Positions 16,414-25,172 of a stretch of DNA of 64,000 bases are shown here, piece after piece; the first letter of the stretch is position 1, and the number at the start of each line of letters is the position of its first letter. The stretch is from Streptomyces sp. JH14. GTDB lineage: Bacteria; Actinomycetota; Actinomycetes; Streptomycetales; Streptomycetaceae. Location: NCBI RefSeq assembly GCF_029428675.1, contig NZ_JAJNEL010000001.1:5828001-5892000 (forward strand). Direction: 5' to 3'. A model generated the notes under the pieces. The model did not search any database and was not told where the DNA came from. It saw nothing but the letters and a program-made list of their open reading frames with translations. The translations under genes were made by a program, and so were the position numbers.

Positions 16414-18420
16414 ATGAACATCGAAATCCTGGTCCATACCCTGGCGACCGATTCCATCGGCGCGCGGGCGGCTGCCCGGCTCGCCCAGTCCCTCGTCGCC
16501 AGGCACCGCGTGACCGTCGTCACCGTGCGAGGCGCCGCCGCACCGCACCCGGGGCTGGGGCTCCCGGAGAACGTCGGCGTCCTGGCCCTGGCCCCCTCGA
16601 TCGGGGCCGGCGACCGGGACGACGACGACACCTCACAGCTCGTCATCGCCGGCGACCCCGAGTTCCGGCGCTACAACCGCGCCGACGACGGAAGGCTCCG
16701 CAAGCACCTGTCCGCGAGCGGCGCCGACGTGGTGGTCGCCCTCAGCTCCGCGCTCGGCGCGGCCCTGGCCCAGTGCCGCGTACCCCACGCGCGGCGCATC
16801 GCCCGCCAGCCGGCGCCTGTCGAGCGGCTCCCGGAGTCGGTGCGCGCCCGCTGGACGGAGCTCTACCGCGAACTGGACGCGGTCGTTCCGCTCACCCAGG
16901 GCGACGCCGCCGCCCCCGAGTACCAAGCGCTGCGCGCCGCGGGTGTCGAGGTGCGCCACATCGCTGAGCCGGTGCTGCTTGCCGAGAGCCCGGACAAGCC
17001 GACGACGGGTGTGGTGATCAGCGCCGGGCGGCTGGTCTCGCACCGGCGCGTCGACTTGGCGCTGCACGCCTTCGCCCAGACCCGTGCGGATCACCCGGGC
17101 TGGCAGCTGAGGGTCGTCGGTACCGGGCCGCTGCGCCGTGAGACCCGCGAACTGGTCACCGCGCTGGGACTCCATGACCATGTGCTCCTGTTCGACCGGG
17201 AAGCCGGCGAAGAGGACTTCTACGACGCCGACATCGCGCTGGTGACCGCGGAGCGTTTGGACAGCGCTCGCCCGGTGCTGGAGGCGCTCGCCCAGGCCAC
17301 GCCCGTAGTCGCCACAGAGGTGCCCTACGGAGCTCCCGAGGTGCTGGCCGCGGGCCACGGCGGGCTGCTGGTGCCGGTCGATGACGTCCATGCCACGGCC
17401 CGCGCCCTGGAGCGCTACATGGCGGACGAGCGACTGCGCGTCGCGCATCGGGTCCAGGCCCTGCGGACCGCACAGTCCGCAGGCACGGAGCAGGTCGGCG
17501 ACGCCTACGAGGAACTGTTCAGGACGGTCAAGGCCGGGATACGCGGCCGTTGGGGCAAGGGGCGGCGCACGGGCGGCGGCGCGCCCGCCGAGGAGCGCCC
17601 CCTTCCCACCGCTGACTGCCGGGTGCTGCCGAACGGCGCATGGGAGGTCACCTTGCGCGGCGTGTCCGGCGCCCGCACTGTGCGCGTCAAGGAGCAGGGC
17701 AAGGGCGGCGGGGAAGCGGTCGACTTCGCCGTCGAGAGCGGCGGGACCCGGGCCCTGATCGACGCTCGCGCGCTTGCCGTGCTGGGTGAGGGACGCGCCG
17801 ATCTCTACGCGGTGGACGGCAGGGGCAAGGAGAGGCGCCTGCGCTACGGGCGATGCACGCTCGGCGGAGCACGCGACGTCGGACACCTGAGCGACCTGGA
17901 CCACTTCCACTGGGTCCTGCCGTACGCGACCGAGGGCGGCTATCTGCGTCTGCGTGTCTGGTCCCGGCCGAGCCATGCCGAGCTGGTGGCCGTCGACTAC
18001 AGCGACACGAGCCTGTGGCTGACGGGCTGGCTGCAGGGGGAGTGGCAGCTCGGCGGTGAGCTGTCGCTGCTGCTGCGTCGGCGCCAGGAGCCCGCGCGCA
18101 CGCTGACAGCCGGTCGGGTGCGCTTCGAAGACGGCTGGTTCGGCGCGGAGTTGAACATGGACGAGGCCATGAGGGCCCGGCTGCTCATGCGCGAGAACTG
18201 GGACGTGCTGCTCACCGACAGCGGCGGCAGCGAGCCGGTCAGGGTGGCGCGCATCGCCGACGACCAGGTGGTCAGGCGCGATGTGCAGCGCTTCCCGGAG
18301 CTGGTGCGGGAGGAGCCGACCGATCTGTTCGGCCCCGACGTCGGCCGTGCCGTCGTCGGACTGCGCCCCTACTTCACCGCGGACAACGAACTCTCGCTCG
18401 TGGTGACCGAGCACCACTGA
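16414..18420 (+). CDS. GT4-like glycosyltransferase with C-terminal beta domain (active site atypical)
   Basis: A 668-residue protein. Residues 1-375 have a GT-B/GT4 fold with the usual second-half landmarks (ISAGRLVSHRRVDLALHAFA at about 201, WQLRVVGTGPLRRE, PVVATEVPYGAPEVL). Two catalytic positions look wrong: the donor-phosphate lysine position is Arg (SHRR), and the first Glu of the EX7E motif is missing (LDSARPVLE). Residues 385-668 form a separate beta-rich region also found in the next gene (WVLPYATEGGYLRL, AELVAVDY, TADNELSLVV). It starts 3 bases after the Stealth 2 stop, so it is cotranscribed. It may be a poor or structural glycosyltransferase partner. Confidence 0.82.
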   Translation: MNIEILVHTLATDSIGARAAARLAQSLVARHRVTVVTVRGAAAPHPGLGLPENVGVLALAPSIGAGDRDDDDTSQLVIAGDPEFRRYNRADDGRLRKHLSASGADVVVALSSALGAALAQCRVPHARRIARQPAPVERLPESVRARWTELYRELDAVVPLTQGDAAAPEYQALRAAGVEVRHIAEPVLLAESPDKPTTGVVISAGRLVSHRRVDLALHAFAQTRADHPGWQLRVVGTGPLRRETRELVTALGLHDHVLLFDREAGEEDFYDADIALVTAERLDSARPVLEALAQATPVVATEVPYGAPEVLAAGHGGLLVPVDDVHATARALERYMADERLRVAHRVQALRTAQSAGTEQVGDAYEELFRTVKAGIRGRWGKGRRTGGGAPAEERPLPTADCRVLPNGAWEVTLRGVSGARTVRVKEQGKGGGEAVDFAVESGGTRALIDARALAVLGEGRADLYAVDGRGKERRLRYGRCTLGGARDVGHLSDLDHFHWVLPYATEGGYLRLRVWSRPSHAELVAVDYSDTSLWLTGWLQGEWQLGGELSLLLRRRQEPARTLTAGRVRFEDGWFGAELNMDEAMRARLLMRENWDVLLTDSGGSEPVRVARIADDQVVRRDVQRFPELVREEPTDLFGPDVGRAVVGLRPYFTADNELSLVVTEHH

Positions 18421-18463
18421 CCGAGCGGCCCCTTACCGGCCTCGAGAATCCCGAAGGACACTT

Positions 18464-20461
18464 GTGCGGATCTCCTTCCTGCTCCACAGCATCGACAATT
18501 TCGGCGGGGTACCGCGGGCGACCAGCAGTCTGGCCTCCGCGCTGGCGGTCCACCACGAGGTGGAGATCGTCTCGGTTTTCCGTACGGCGGACCGGCCGTC
18601 CTTCCCGCCGTCCGGCGGCGTGACCGTGCGCTACCTGGCCGACCGGCGCGAGGGGGCGGCGAAGGCCAAGGGCGGCAAGGCGTCCCGGATCATGCCGCGA
18701 GAGGACAGCTGGGCCGACCAGTACACCCAGGAAGTCGATGACCTGATCCTCGGTCACCTCGGAAGTTGCATGGCCGATGTCGTGATCGCTGCCCGGCCGG
18801 CGTTCGCCGCGTATTTCATCGCCCATGGACGGCACGGCTACGGGCGCGTGGTCATCGACCACGAGGGCTCGATGGTGCCCTCTGAGGAGCTGCGCGCGCG
18901 CACTCTGGAGCTGTACCGCGAGATGGACGGCGTCGTCTGCCTCACCCAGGCCGATTTGAACAACTACCAGCGACAGCTGGGCGACCAGGCGCCCCCGTTC
19001 GCCGCCATCGGGAACATCGTGCCGCCGCCGGCCCGGCACGCCCCTGTGCGCGGCCTGCCGCTGATCGCCGCCGCGGGACAGCTCGTGCCGCGCAAGAGCT
19101 TCGACACGCTGATCAACGCGTTCGCCCAGGTTGCCCCCCACCACCCGCAGTGGCGGCTGCGCATTTTCGGCCGCGGGCCCGAGCAGGCACGGCTGCAGGA
19201 CCTCGTGCACGCGCACGGGCTCAGCGATGCCGTCCGTCTCATGGGCGCGCTGCCCGACCTCACGGCGGAGTGGGACAAGGCCGCGTTCGCGGTGAGCGCG
19301 GCCCGCCGCGAGTCCTTCGGCTTGACCATGGTGGAGGCGATGCACCATGGGCTTCCGGTTCTCGCGGCCGATGCGCCCTTCGGCCCCGGGGAGATCGTCG
19401 TCCCCGGCCGCAACGGCATCCTGGTTCCGGTCGGTGACGAGGATGCCATGGCCCAGGCGATGCGCTACCTCATCGAACAGCCGGCCGAGCGGGAGAAGCT
19501 GTCCCAGGGCGCCTACGCCACGGCCCCGCTCTACAGCGCCGAGCGCATCGCCTTCCGCTACGACGCGTTCCTGCGGGATGTGGCGGCCTCGGTACCGAAG
19601 GAACGTACCGCTGCGGTCCCGCCCGTCGTCCCGTCCGGTGTCCCGGCGGAGGTGCTGGTGCGCGGCGACGGCGCTATCGAGGTCCGCGCCGTGCTGCACC
19701 CCGGCGCAGAGCCCCCCGCGCTGTGTGTCACCCCGCGCAGGGCCGAGACACTGGCCAGGCTGGCTCCCCTCGGGACGTCGGTGGATGAGGCGACGGGCAC
19801 TCTGCAGTCGGTGTACGTGATCCCCGCCGAACCGCCGGTCCTCGCCGAGGGCCGTTACGACATCGACCTGGAGCTGCCGGACGGCCGCCGCCAGCCGCTC
19901 GCCGTGGAGAGCGTCCACACCGGTGGTCTGCTGATCCGGCGGATTCCGCCGGAAGGTCCCGCGTACTGGCCCGTGCCCTACCGCACCGCGGACGGCCATC
20001 TGTCGATCTTCGTGCGTCATCGCGTGGAGCATGCCGAGGTGCATGCCGTGCTGGTGGGGCCAGACGGTTGGCTCGTGCGCGGCGGCCTGGTCGTTCCGCC
20101 GGGCACCAACCTCTCCGGGCTGCGGCTGGGTGCCATGCCCCGCAAGGGGAGTGCGGCGTCCACTGTGTCGGGCCAGGTTTCCGTGGGACACGACGGCGCC
20201 TTCGAGGCGCATCTGCCGTTCGCCGGGGTGGTGGCCGCCTCGTCGGGCGGCCACGACGACTGGGACCTGTGGCTGGAGCGTGAACCCGGTCAACCGCGTA
20301 TCCGGTTGGCGCGCTTCTTCGACGACATCCTGGAGCGCAAGCGGATCGATGTCTATCCCACGCAGCGCTGGCACCACCCGACGCAGGGTCCGGTGCGCGG
20401 AAGGGTCTTCTTCACGCCTGGCAACGAGCTGTCCTTCACCGTCAGCCCCGACAAGGCCTGA
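18464..20461 (+). CDS. GT4 glycosyltransferase with C-terminal beta domain
   Basis: A 665-residue cytoplasmic or membrane-peripheral glycosyltransferase. It starts MRISFLLHSIDNFGGVPRA, with the acceptor-side glycine loop. It then shows GQLVPRKSFDTLINAFA with the donor-phosphate lysine, RIFGRGPEQARL, and an intact EX7E motif (ESFGLTMVEAM), so unlike its neighbour it looks active. The C-terminal 280 residues repeat the neighbour's beta domain (YWPVPYRTADGHLSIFV, HAEVHAVLV, FTPGNELSFTV). It resembles the large poly(glycosyl phosphate)/teichoic-type transferases in layout. The GTG start at 18464 is preceded by GAAGGA. It should cooperate with the two Stealth enzymes. Confidence 0.86.
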   Translation: MRISFLLHSIDNFGGVPRATSSLASALAVHHEVEIVSVFRTADRPSFPPSGGVTVRYLADRREGAAKAKGGKASRIMPREDSWADQYTQEVDDLILGHLGSCMADVVIAARPAFAAYFIAHGRHGYGRVVIDHEGSMVPSEELRARTLELYREMDGVVCLTQADLNNYQRQLGDQAPPFAAIGNIVPPPARHAPVRGLPLIAAAGQLVPRKSFDTLINAFAQVAPHHPQWRLRIFGRGPEQARLQDLVHAHGLSDAVRLMGALPDLTAEWDKAAFAVSAARRESFGLTMVEAMHHGLPVLAADAPFGPGEIVVPGRNGILVPVGDEDAMAQAMRYLIEQPAEREKLSQGAYATAPLYSAERIAFRYDAFLRDVAASVPKERTAAVPPVVPSGVPAEVLVRGDGAIEVRAVLHPGAEPPALCVTPRRAETLARLAPLGTSVDEATGTLQSVYVIPAEPPVLAEGRYDIDLELPDGRRQPLAVESVHTGGLLIRRIPPEGPAYWPVPYRTADGHLSIFVRHRVEHAEVHAVLVGPDGWLVRGGLVVPPGTNLSGLRLGAMPRKGSAASTVSGQVSVGHDGAFEAHLPFAGVVAASSGGHDDWDLWLEREPGQPRIRLARFFDDILERKRIDVYPTQRWHHPTQGPVRGRVFFTPGNELSFTVSPDKA

Positions 20462-20555
20462 CCCCCCTTTCTTTCCGGCCCCGGATCCCCGGCCTCGGGC
20501 CCGGCTCCGGGCCTCCGTCCCGTCATATCCGCTGCCCGCTGTGGAGTACACGTTC

Positions 20556-21470
20556 ATGCCTACGCACCACCGCCGCACCCGCAAGGCCGTCATCCCGGCC
20601 GCGGGTCTCGGCACCCGATTCCTCCCCGCGACCAAGGCGACTCCCAAGGAGATGCTCCCGGTCGTGGACCGGCCCGCCATCGAGTACGTGGTGGCGGAGG
20701 CCGTACGCAGCGGACTCGATGACGTGCTCATGGTCACCGGCCGTAACAAGCGGGCCCTGGAGGATCACTTCGACCGTGCCTACGAACTCGAGCATCTGCT
20801 GGAGCTGAAGGGCGACCTCGGCAAGCTTCGCCAGGTCCGTGAGTCGAGCGAACTGGCCGACGTCCACTACGTGCGGCAGGGCAACCCGCTCGGCCTGGGC
20901 CACGCCGTCCTCTGCGCCGAACCGCATGTCGGCGACGCCCCGTTCGCGGTGCTGCTCGGCGACGACCTCATCGACGAGCGCGATTCGCTGCTCGCCCGGA
21001 TGCTGGAGGTCCAGGAGCAGCGTGGCGGTAGCGTCGTGGCGCTCATGGAGGTCGACGACGACCGGACGCACCTGTACGGATGCGCGGCTGTGGCCCCCTC
21101 GGGCGATGAGGCGGGTGACGTATTGACCGTCACCGATCTCGTGGAGAAGCCCGAACCCGGCACCGCGCCCAGCAATCTCGCCGTGATCGGGCGGTACGTC
21201 CTCGCCCCGCAGATCTTCGAGATCCTGCGCAAGACCCCGCCGGGCCGCGGCGGTGAGGTCCAACTGACCGACGCCCTACGTCAGTTGGCCCTCGATCCGA
21301 CTATCGGTGGTCCCGTGCATGCGGTGGTCTTCCGCGGTCGCCGCTACGACACCGGGGATCGCGGCGACTACCTGCGTGCCGTCGTCCGGCTGGCCTGCGA
21401 GCGCGAGGACCTCGGCCCGGAATTCCGTGCCTGGCTGGGCGAGTTCGTGCAGGAGGCGGGCATCCGGTAG
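20556..21470 (+). CDS. galU: UTP-glucose-1-phosphate uridylyltransferase
   Basis: A 304-residue nucleotidyltransferase that makes UDP-glucose from UTP and glucose 1-phosphate. The N-terminal signature AVIPAAGLGTRFLPATKATPKEMLP and the VVDRPAIEYVVAEA segment are diagnostic. FAVLLGDDLID carries the metal-binding acidic pair and GGEVQLTDAL the sugar-binding site. ATG 20556 follows GTGGAG by 9 bases; the longer open frame overlaps the previous gene and is rejected. Coming right after the glycosyltransferases, it probably supplies their donor. A strong hairpin ends the operon. Streptomyces can hold more than one galU-like gene, so this may be the dedicated copy. Confidence 0.93.
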   Translation: MPTHHRRTRKAVIPAAGLGTRFLPATKATPKEMLPVVDRPAIEYVVAEAVRSGLDDVLMVTGRNKRALEDHFDRAYELEHLLELKGDLGKLRQVRESSELADVHYVRQGNPLGLGHAVLCAEPHVGDAPFAVLLGDDLIDERDSLLARMLEVQEQRGGSVVALMEVDDDRTHLYGCAAVAPSGDEAGDVLTVTDLVEKPEPGTAPSNLAVIGRYVLAPQIFEILRKTPPGRGGEVQLTDALRQLALDPTIGGPVHAVVFRGRRYDTGDRGDYLRAVVRLACEREDLGPEFRAWLGEFVQEAGIR

Positions 21471-21505
21471 CAGGCCGGCCTGTGACATGCGGGACGCTGA
21501 ATCAA

Positions 21506-21541
21506 TGAGGGCCGTACGGGAGTGATCCCGTACGGCCCTCA
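21506..21541. terminator. Bidirectional terminator between galU and fadB
   Basis: A perfect 16-bp stem (TGAGGGCCGTACGGGA at 21506-21521 with its complement at 21526-21541) and a GTGA loop, between two convergent genes. Confidence 0.85.
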
Positions 21542-21561
21542 CCGCGTTCGCAGTGGTGGTG

Positions 21562-23691
21562 TTACGCCGGAACGCTCGCCACGCCCTGCGCCAGGAACTT
21601 CTTGCCGTTCACCCGCTCCGAGACGCCCTCGCGGTCCAGGTACGGCGTGATGCCGCCCAGGTGGAAGGGCCAGCCCGCGCCGGTGATCAGGCAGAGGTCG
21701 ATGTCCTGGGCCTCGGCGACGACGCCCTCGTCCAGCATCAGGCCGATCTCCTGCGCCACGGCGTCCAGGACGCGGTCGCGGACCTGCTCTTCGGACAGGG
21801 CGACGTCGCCCTGCTTGAGGAGTGCGGCGACCTCCGGGTCCAGCTCCGGCTTGCCGGAGTCGTACACGTAGAAGCCGCGCTTGCCGGCCTTGACCACCGC
21901 GGCCAGGTTCTCGGAGACGGTGAAGCGCTCCGGGAAGGCGCGGTTCAGGGTCTCGGAGACGTGCAGGCCGATGGCCGGGCCGACCAGCTCCAGGAGGACC
22001 AGCGGGGACATCGGCAGGCCGAGGGGCTCGATCGCCTTCTCGGCGACCTCGACCGACGTGCCCTCGTCGATGACGTTCTGGATCTCGCCCATGAAGCGGG
22101 TGAGGATGCGGTTGACGACGAACGCCGGGGCGTCCTTCACCAGCACCGCGGTCTTCTTCAGCTTCCGCGCCACACCGAACGCCGTGGCCAGCGAGGCGTC
22201 GTCGGTCCGCTCACCGCGGACGATCTCCAGCAGCGGGAGGATCGCGACCGGGTTGAAGAAGTGGAAGCCGACGACCCGCTCCGGGTGCTGCAGCTTCGAC
22301 GCCATCTCGGTGACCGAGAGGGACGAGGTGTTGGTGGCGAGGATCGCGTGCGCCGGGGCGACCGCCTCGACCTCCGCGAACACCTGCTGCTTGACGCCGA
22401 TCTCCTCGAAGACGGCCTCGATGATGAAGTCGGCGTCGGAGAAGCCCTCCGCCTTGTCCAGCACACCGGAGACCAGGGCCTTGAGGCGGTTGGCCTTGTC
22501 CTGGTTGATCCTGCCCTTGCCGAGCAGCTTCTCGATCTCGGCGTGGACGTAGCCCACACCCTTGTCGACGCGCTCCTGGTCGATGTCGGTGAGGACGACC
22601 GGGACCTCGAGGCGGCGGAGGAAGAGAAGAGCGAGCTGCGAAGCCATCAGGCCCGCGCCCACGACGCCGACCTTGGTGACCGGGCGGGCCAGGTTCTTGT
22701 CCGGGGCACCGGCCGGGCGCTTGGCGCGCTTCTGGACCAGGTTGAAGGAGTAGATCCCGGAGCGCAGCTCACCGCCCATGATCAGGTCCGCGAGGGCCCG
22801 GTCCTCGGCGTCGAAGCCGGCGCTCAGGTCGCCGTCCTTCGCCGCGGCGATGATCTCCAGCGCGCGGTACGCGGCCGGGGCGGCGCCGTGCACCTTGGAG
22901 TCGGCGATGGCCTTGCCACGGGCGACGGCCTGGTCCCAGGCGTCACCGCGGTCGACCTCGGGGCGCTCCACCACGAGCGTGCCGTTCAGCACGTTCGCGG
23001 TCCAGATCAGCGACTGCTCCAGGAAGTCCGCGCCCTCGAAGAGGGCGTCGGCGATCCCGAGCTCGAAGACCTGCTTGCCCTTGAGCTGGCGGTTCTGGTT
23101 CAGCGAGTTCTCGATGATCACCGAGACCGCGCGGTCGGCGCCGATCAGGTTCGGCAGCAGGGCGCAGCCGCCCCAGCCGGGGACCAGGCCGAGGAAGACC
23201 TCGGGCAGCGAGAACGCGGGCAGCGCCTTGGAGACGGTGCGGTACGAGCAGTGCAGACCGACCTCGACACCGCCGCCCATCGCCGCGCCGTTGTAGTACG
23301 CGAACGTCGGGACCGCGAGGCCGGAGAGGCGGCGGAAGACGTCGTGGCCGCCCTTGCCGATGGCGAGCGCGTCGTCGTGGTTCTTCAGCAGCTCGACGCC
23401 CTTGAGGTCGGCGCCGACCGCGAAGATGAACGGCTTGCCGGTGAGGCCGATACCGGTGACGGCACCCTCGGCGGCCTCCTTCTCGACCTGGTCGATGGCG
23501 GCGTTCAGGTTCGCCAGCGACTGCGGTCCGAAGGTGGTCGGCTTGGTGTGGTCCAGGCCGTTGTCCAGCGTGATGAGGGCGAACCTGCCCGCGCCCGCAG
23601 GCAGGTCGAGGTGGCGGACGTGCGCCTGCGTGACGACCTCGTCGGGGAACAGCTCGGCCGCGCCCTTCAGAAGCTCAGTGGTGGAGCTCAC
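21562..23691 (-). CDS. fadB: Fatty-acid oxidation multifunctional protein (enoyl-CoA hydratase / 3-hydroxyacyl-CoA dehydrogenase)
   Basis: A 709-residue beta-oxidation enzyme. The N-terminal crotonase domain (about 1-190) has the oxyanion-hole segments FIFAVGADLKGVE and YNGAAMGGGVEVGLHC. The central NAD-binding domain starts VTKVGVVGAGLMASQLALLFL (about 325), and the 3-hydroxyacyl-CoA dehydrogenase C-terminal domains follow with RVVGFHFFNPV and GFYVYDSGKPELD. The GTG start at 23691 overlaps the thiolase stop by four bases (GTGA), so the two subunits are translationally coupled. Together they form the trifunctional-type alpha2beta2 complex. The longer frame to 23757 overlaps the thiolase and is rejected. 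Confidence 0.95.
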   Translation of the reverse strand: MSSTTELLKGAAELFPDEVVTQAHVRHLDLPAGAGRFALITLDNGLDHTKPTTFGPQSLANLNAAIDQVEKEAAEGAVTGIGLTGKPFIFAVGADLKGVELLKNHDDALAIGKGGHDVFRRLSGLAVPTFAYYNGAAMGGGVEVGLHCSYRTVSKALPAFSLPEVFLGLVPGWGGCALLPNLIGADRAVSVIIENSLNQNRQLKGKQVFELGIADALFEGADFLEQSLIWTANVLNGTLVVERPEVDRGDAWDQAVARGKAIADSKVHGAAPAAYRALEIIAAAKDGDLSAGFDAEDRALADLIMGGELRSGIYSFNLVQKRAKRPAGAPDKNLARPVTKVGVVGAGLMASQLALLFLRRLEVPVVLTDIDQERVDKGVGYVHAEIEKLLGKGRINQDKANRLKALVSGVLDKAEGFSDADFIIEAVFEEIGVKQQVFAEVEAVAPAHAILATNTSSLSVTEMASKLQHPERVVGFHFFNPVAILPLLEIVRGERTDDASLATAFGVARKLKKTAVLVKDAPAFVVNRILTRFMGEIQNVIDEGTSVEVAEKAIEPLGLPMSPLVLLELVGPAIGLHVSETLNRAFPERFTVSENLAAVVKAGKRGFYVYDSGKPELDPEVAALLKQGDVALSEEQVRDRVLDAVAQEIGLMLDEGVVAEAQDIDLCLITGAGWPFHLGGITPYLDREGVSERVNGKKFLAQGVASVPA

Positions 23692-24908
23692 TTGTTGCCT
23701 CCGTCGAAGTTCGGGTTCTCCCAGATGACCGTCGCGCCCATGCCGAAGCCGACGCACATGGTGGTCAGGCCGTAGCGGACGTTCGGCTGCTCCTCGAACT
23801 GGCGGGCCAGCTGAGTCATCAGACGCACACCGGAGGAGGCCAGCGGGTGGCCGTACGCGATGGCGCCGCCGTACTGGTTGACGCGTGCGTCGTCGTCGGC
23901 GATGCCGTAGTGGTCGAGGAAGGCGAGCACCTGGACGGCGAACGCCTCGTTGATCTCGAACAGGCCGATGTCACCGATCGTCAGACCGGCCTTGGCCAGC
24001 GCCTTCTCGGTCGACGGGATCGGGCCGTAACCCATGACCTCCGGCTCGACGCCCGCGAAGGCGTACGAGACGAGGCGCATCTTGACCGGGAGACCGAGCT
24101 CGCGGGCGACGTCCTCGGCGGCCAGCAGCGAGGCGGTGGCGCCGTCGTTGAGACCGGCGGCGTTACCGGCCGTCACGCGGCCGTGGGCACGGAACGGGGT
24201 CTTCAGGCCGGCCAGGGACTCCAGCGTGGTGCCCGGACGCATCGGCTCGTCGGCGGTGACCAGGCCCCAGCCCGTCTCGCCCGCCTCGGCGTTGGTGCGG
24301 CGCACCGAGATCGGCACGAGGTCCTGCTGGATCTTGCCGTTGGCGTACGCCTTGGCGGCCTTCTCCTGCGAGCGGACGGCGTACTCGTCGGCGCGCAGCT
24401 TGGTGATCTGCGGGTACCGGTCGTGCAGGTTCTCCGCGGTCATGCCCATGAACAGGGCGGACTCGTCGACCAGCTTCTCCGACACGAACCGCGGGTTCGG
24501 GTCCACGCCCTCGCCCATCGGGTGGCGGCCCATGTGCTCGACACCACCGGCGACGACGACGTCGTACGCACCGAAGGCGATGGAACCGGCCGTCGACGTG
24601 ACGGCGGTGAGGGCGCCCGCGCACATGCGGTCGATGGAGTAACCGGGGACGGACTGCGGCAGACCGGCCAGGATTCCGGCGGTCCGGCCCAGCGTCAGGC
24701 CCTGGTCGCCGATCTGTGTCGTCGCGGCGATGGCGACCTCGTCGATACGGGCCGGGTCCAGGTCCGGGTTGCGGCGCAGCAGCTCCCGGATGGCCTTCAC
24801 GACGAGATCGTCGGCGCGGGTCTCGTGGTAGATGCCCTTCGGGCCCGCCTTGCCGAACGGGGTGCGGACGCCGTCGACGAAGACGACGTCCCGGATGGTA
24901 CGAGGCAC
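23688..24908 (-). CDS. fadA: Acetyl-CoA acyltransferase (thiolase), beta-oxidation partner
   Basis: A 406-residue thiolase that releases acetyl-CoA from 3-ketoacyl-CoA. The nucleophilic cysteine lies in DRMCAGALTAVTSTAG (about residue 95). The second half has NQYGGAIAYGHPLASSG with the catalytic His, and MCVGFGMG with the proton-transfer Cys. It precedes fadB in the same transcript and overlaps it by four bases. GGAG just upstream of ATG 24908 is its ribosome site. The promoter should lie in 24909-25092, where no specific FadR-type site was recognised. Confidence 0.95.
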   Translation of the reverse strand: MPRTIRDVVFVDGVRTPFGKAGPKGIYHETRADDLVVKAIRELLRRNPDLDPARIDEVAIAATTQIGDQGLTLGRTAGILAGLPQSVPGYSIDRMCAGALTAVTSTAGSIAFGAYDVVVAGGVEHMGRHPMGEGVDPNPRFVSEKLVDESALFMGMTAENLHDRYPQITKLRADEYAVRSQEKAAKAYANGKIQQDLVPISVRRTNAEAGETGWGLVTADEPMRPGTTLESLAGLKTPFRAHGRVTAGNAAGLNDGATASLLAAEDVARELGLPVKMRLVSYAFAGVEPEVMGYGPIPSTEKALAKAGLTIGDIGLFEINEAFAVQVLAFLDHYGIADDDARVNQYGGAIAYGHPLASSGVRLMTQLARQFEEQPNVRYGLTTMCVGFGMGATVIWENPNFDGGNK

Positions 24909-25092
24909 GATGGCTCTCCTCCAGGGTGCGGGATGGCACTGCTGCGCGGCTCGCCCGCAGGCGCGCCGCCACCATCATGCTACTTGCGGGTAACCAGACT
25001 GCCCACCCCCCACGACGGGAGCGGCGAAGGTCACATGGCGGGGCCGGGGCAACCTGGCGTGATTCCGCTCATCCCCGGCGCCTCCCGGCATG

Positions 25093-25131
25093 CGAAAACG
25101 CCCCCGGCCAGGTCGGCCGGGAGCGTTTTCG
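25093..25131 (-). terminator. Terminator of the RNase D-like gene
   Basis: Arms CGAAAACGC-C-CCCGGCC (25093-25109) and their complement (25115-25131) pair with one C/A mismatch around a 5-base loop. On the minus strand the descending arm contains GCGTTTTCG, giving a short T-run. It lies about 40 bases after the stop at 25173. Confidence 0.75.
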
Positions 25132-25172
25132 GCGTACCGCGTCGCGCAGAGGCGCGCAGGAAGGGCGTGCGA

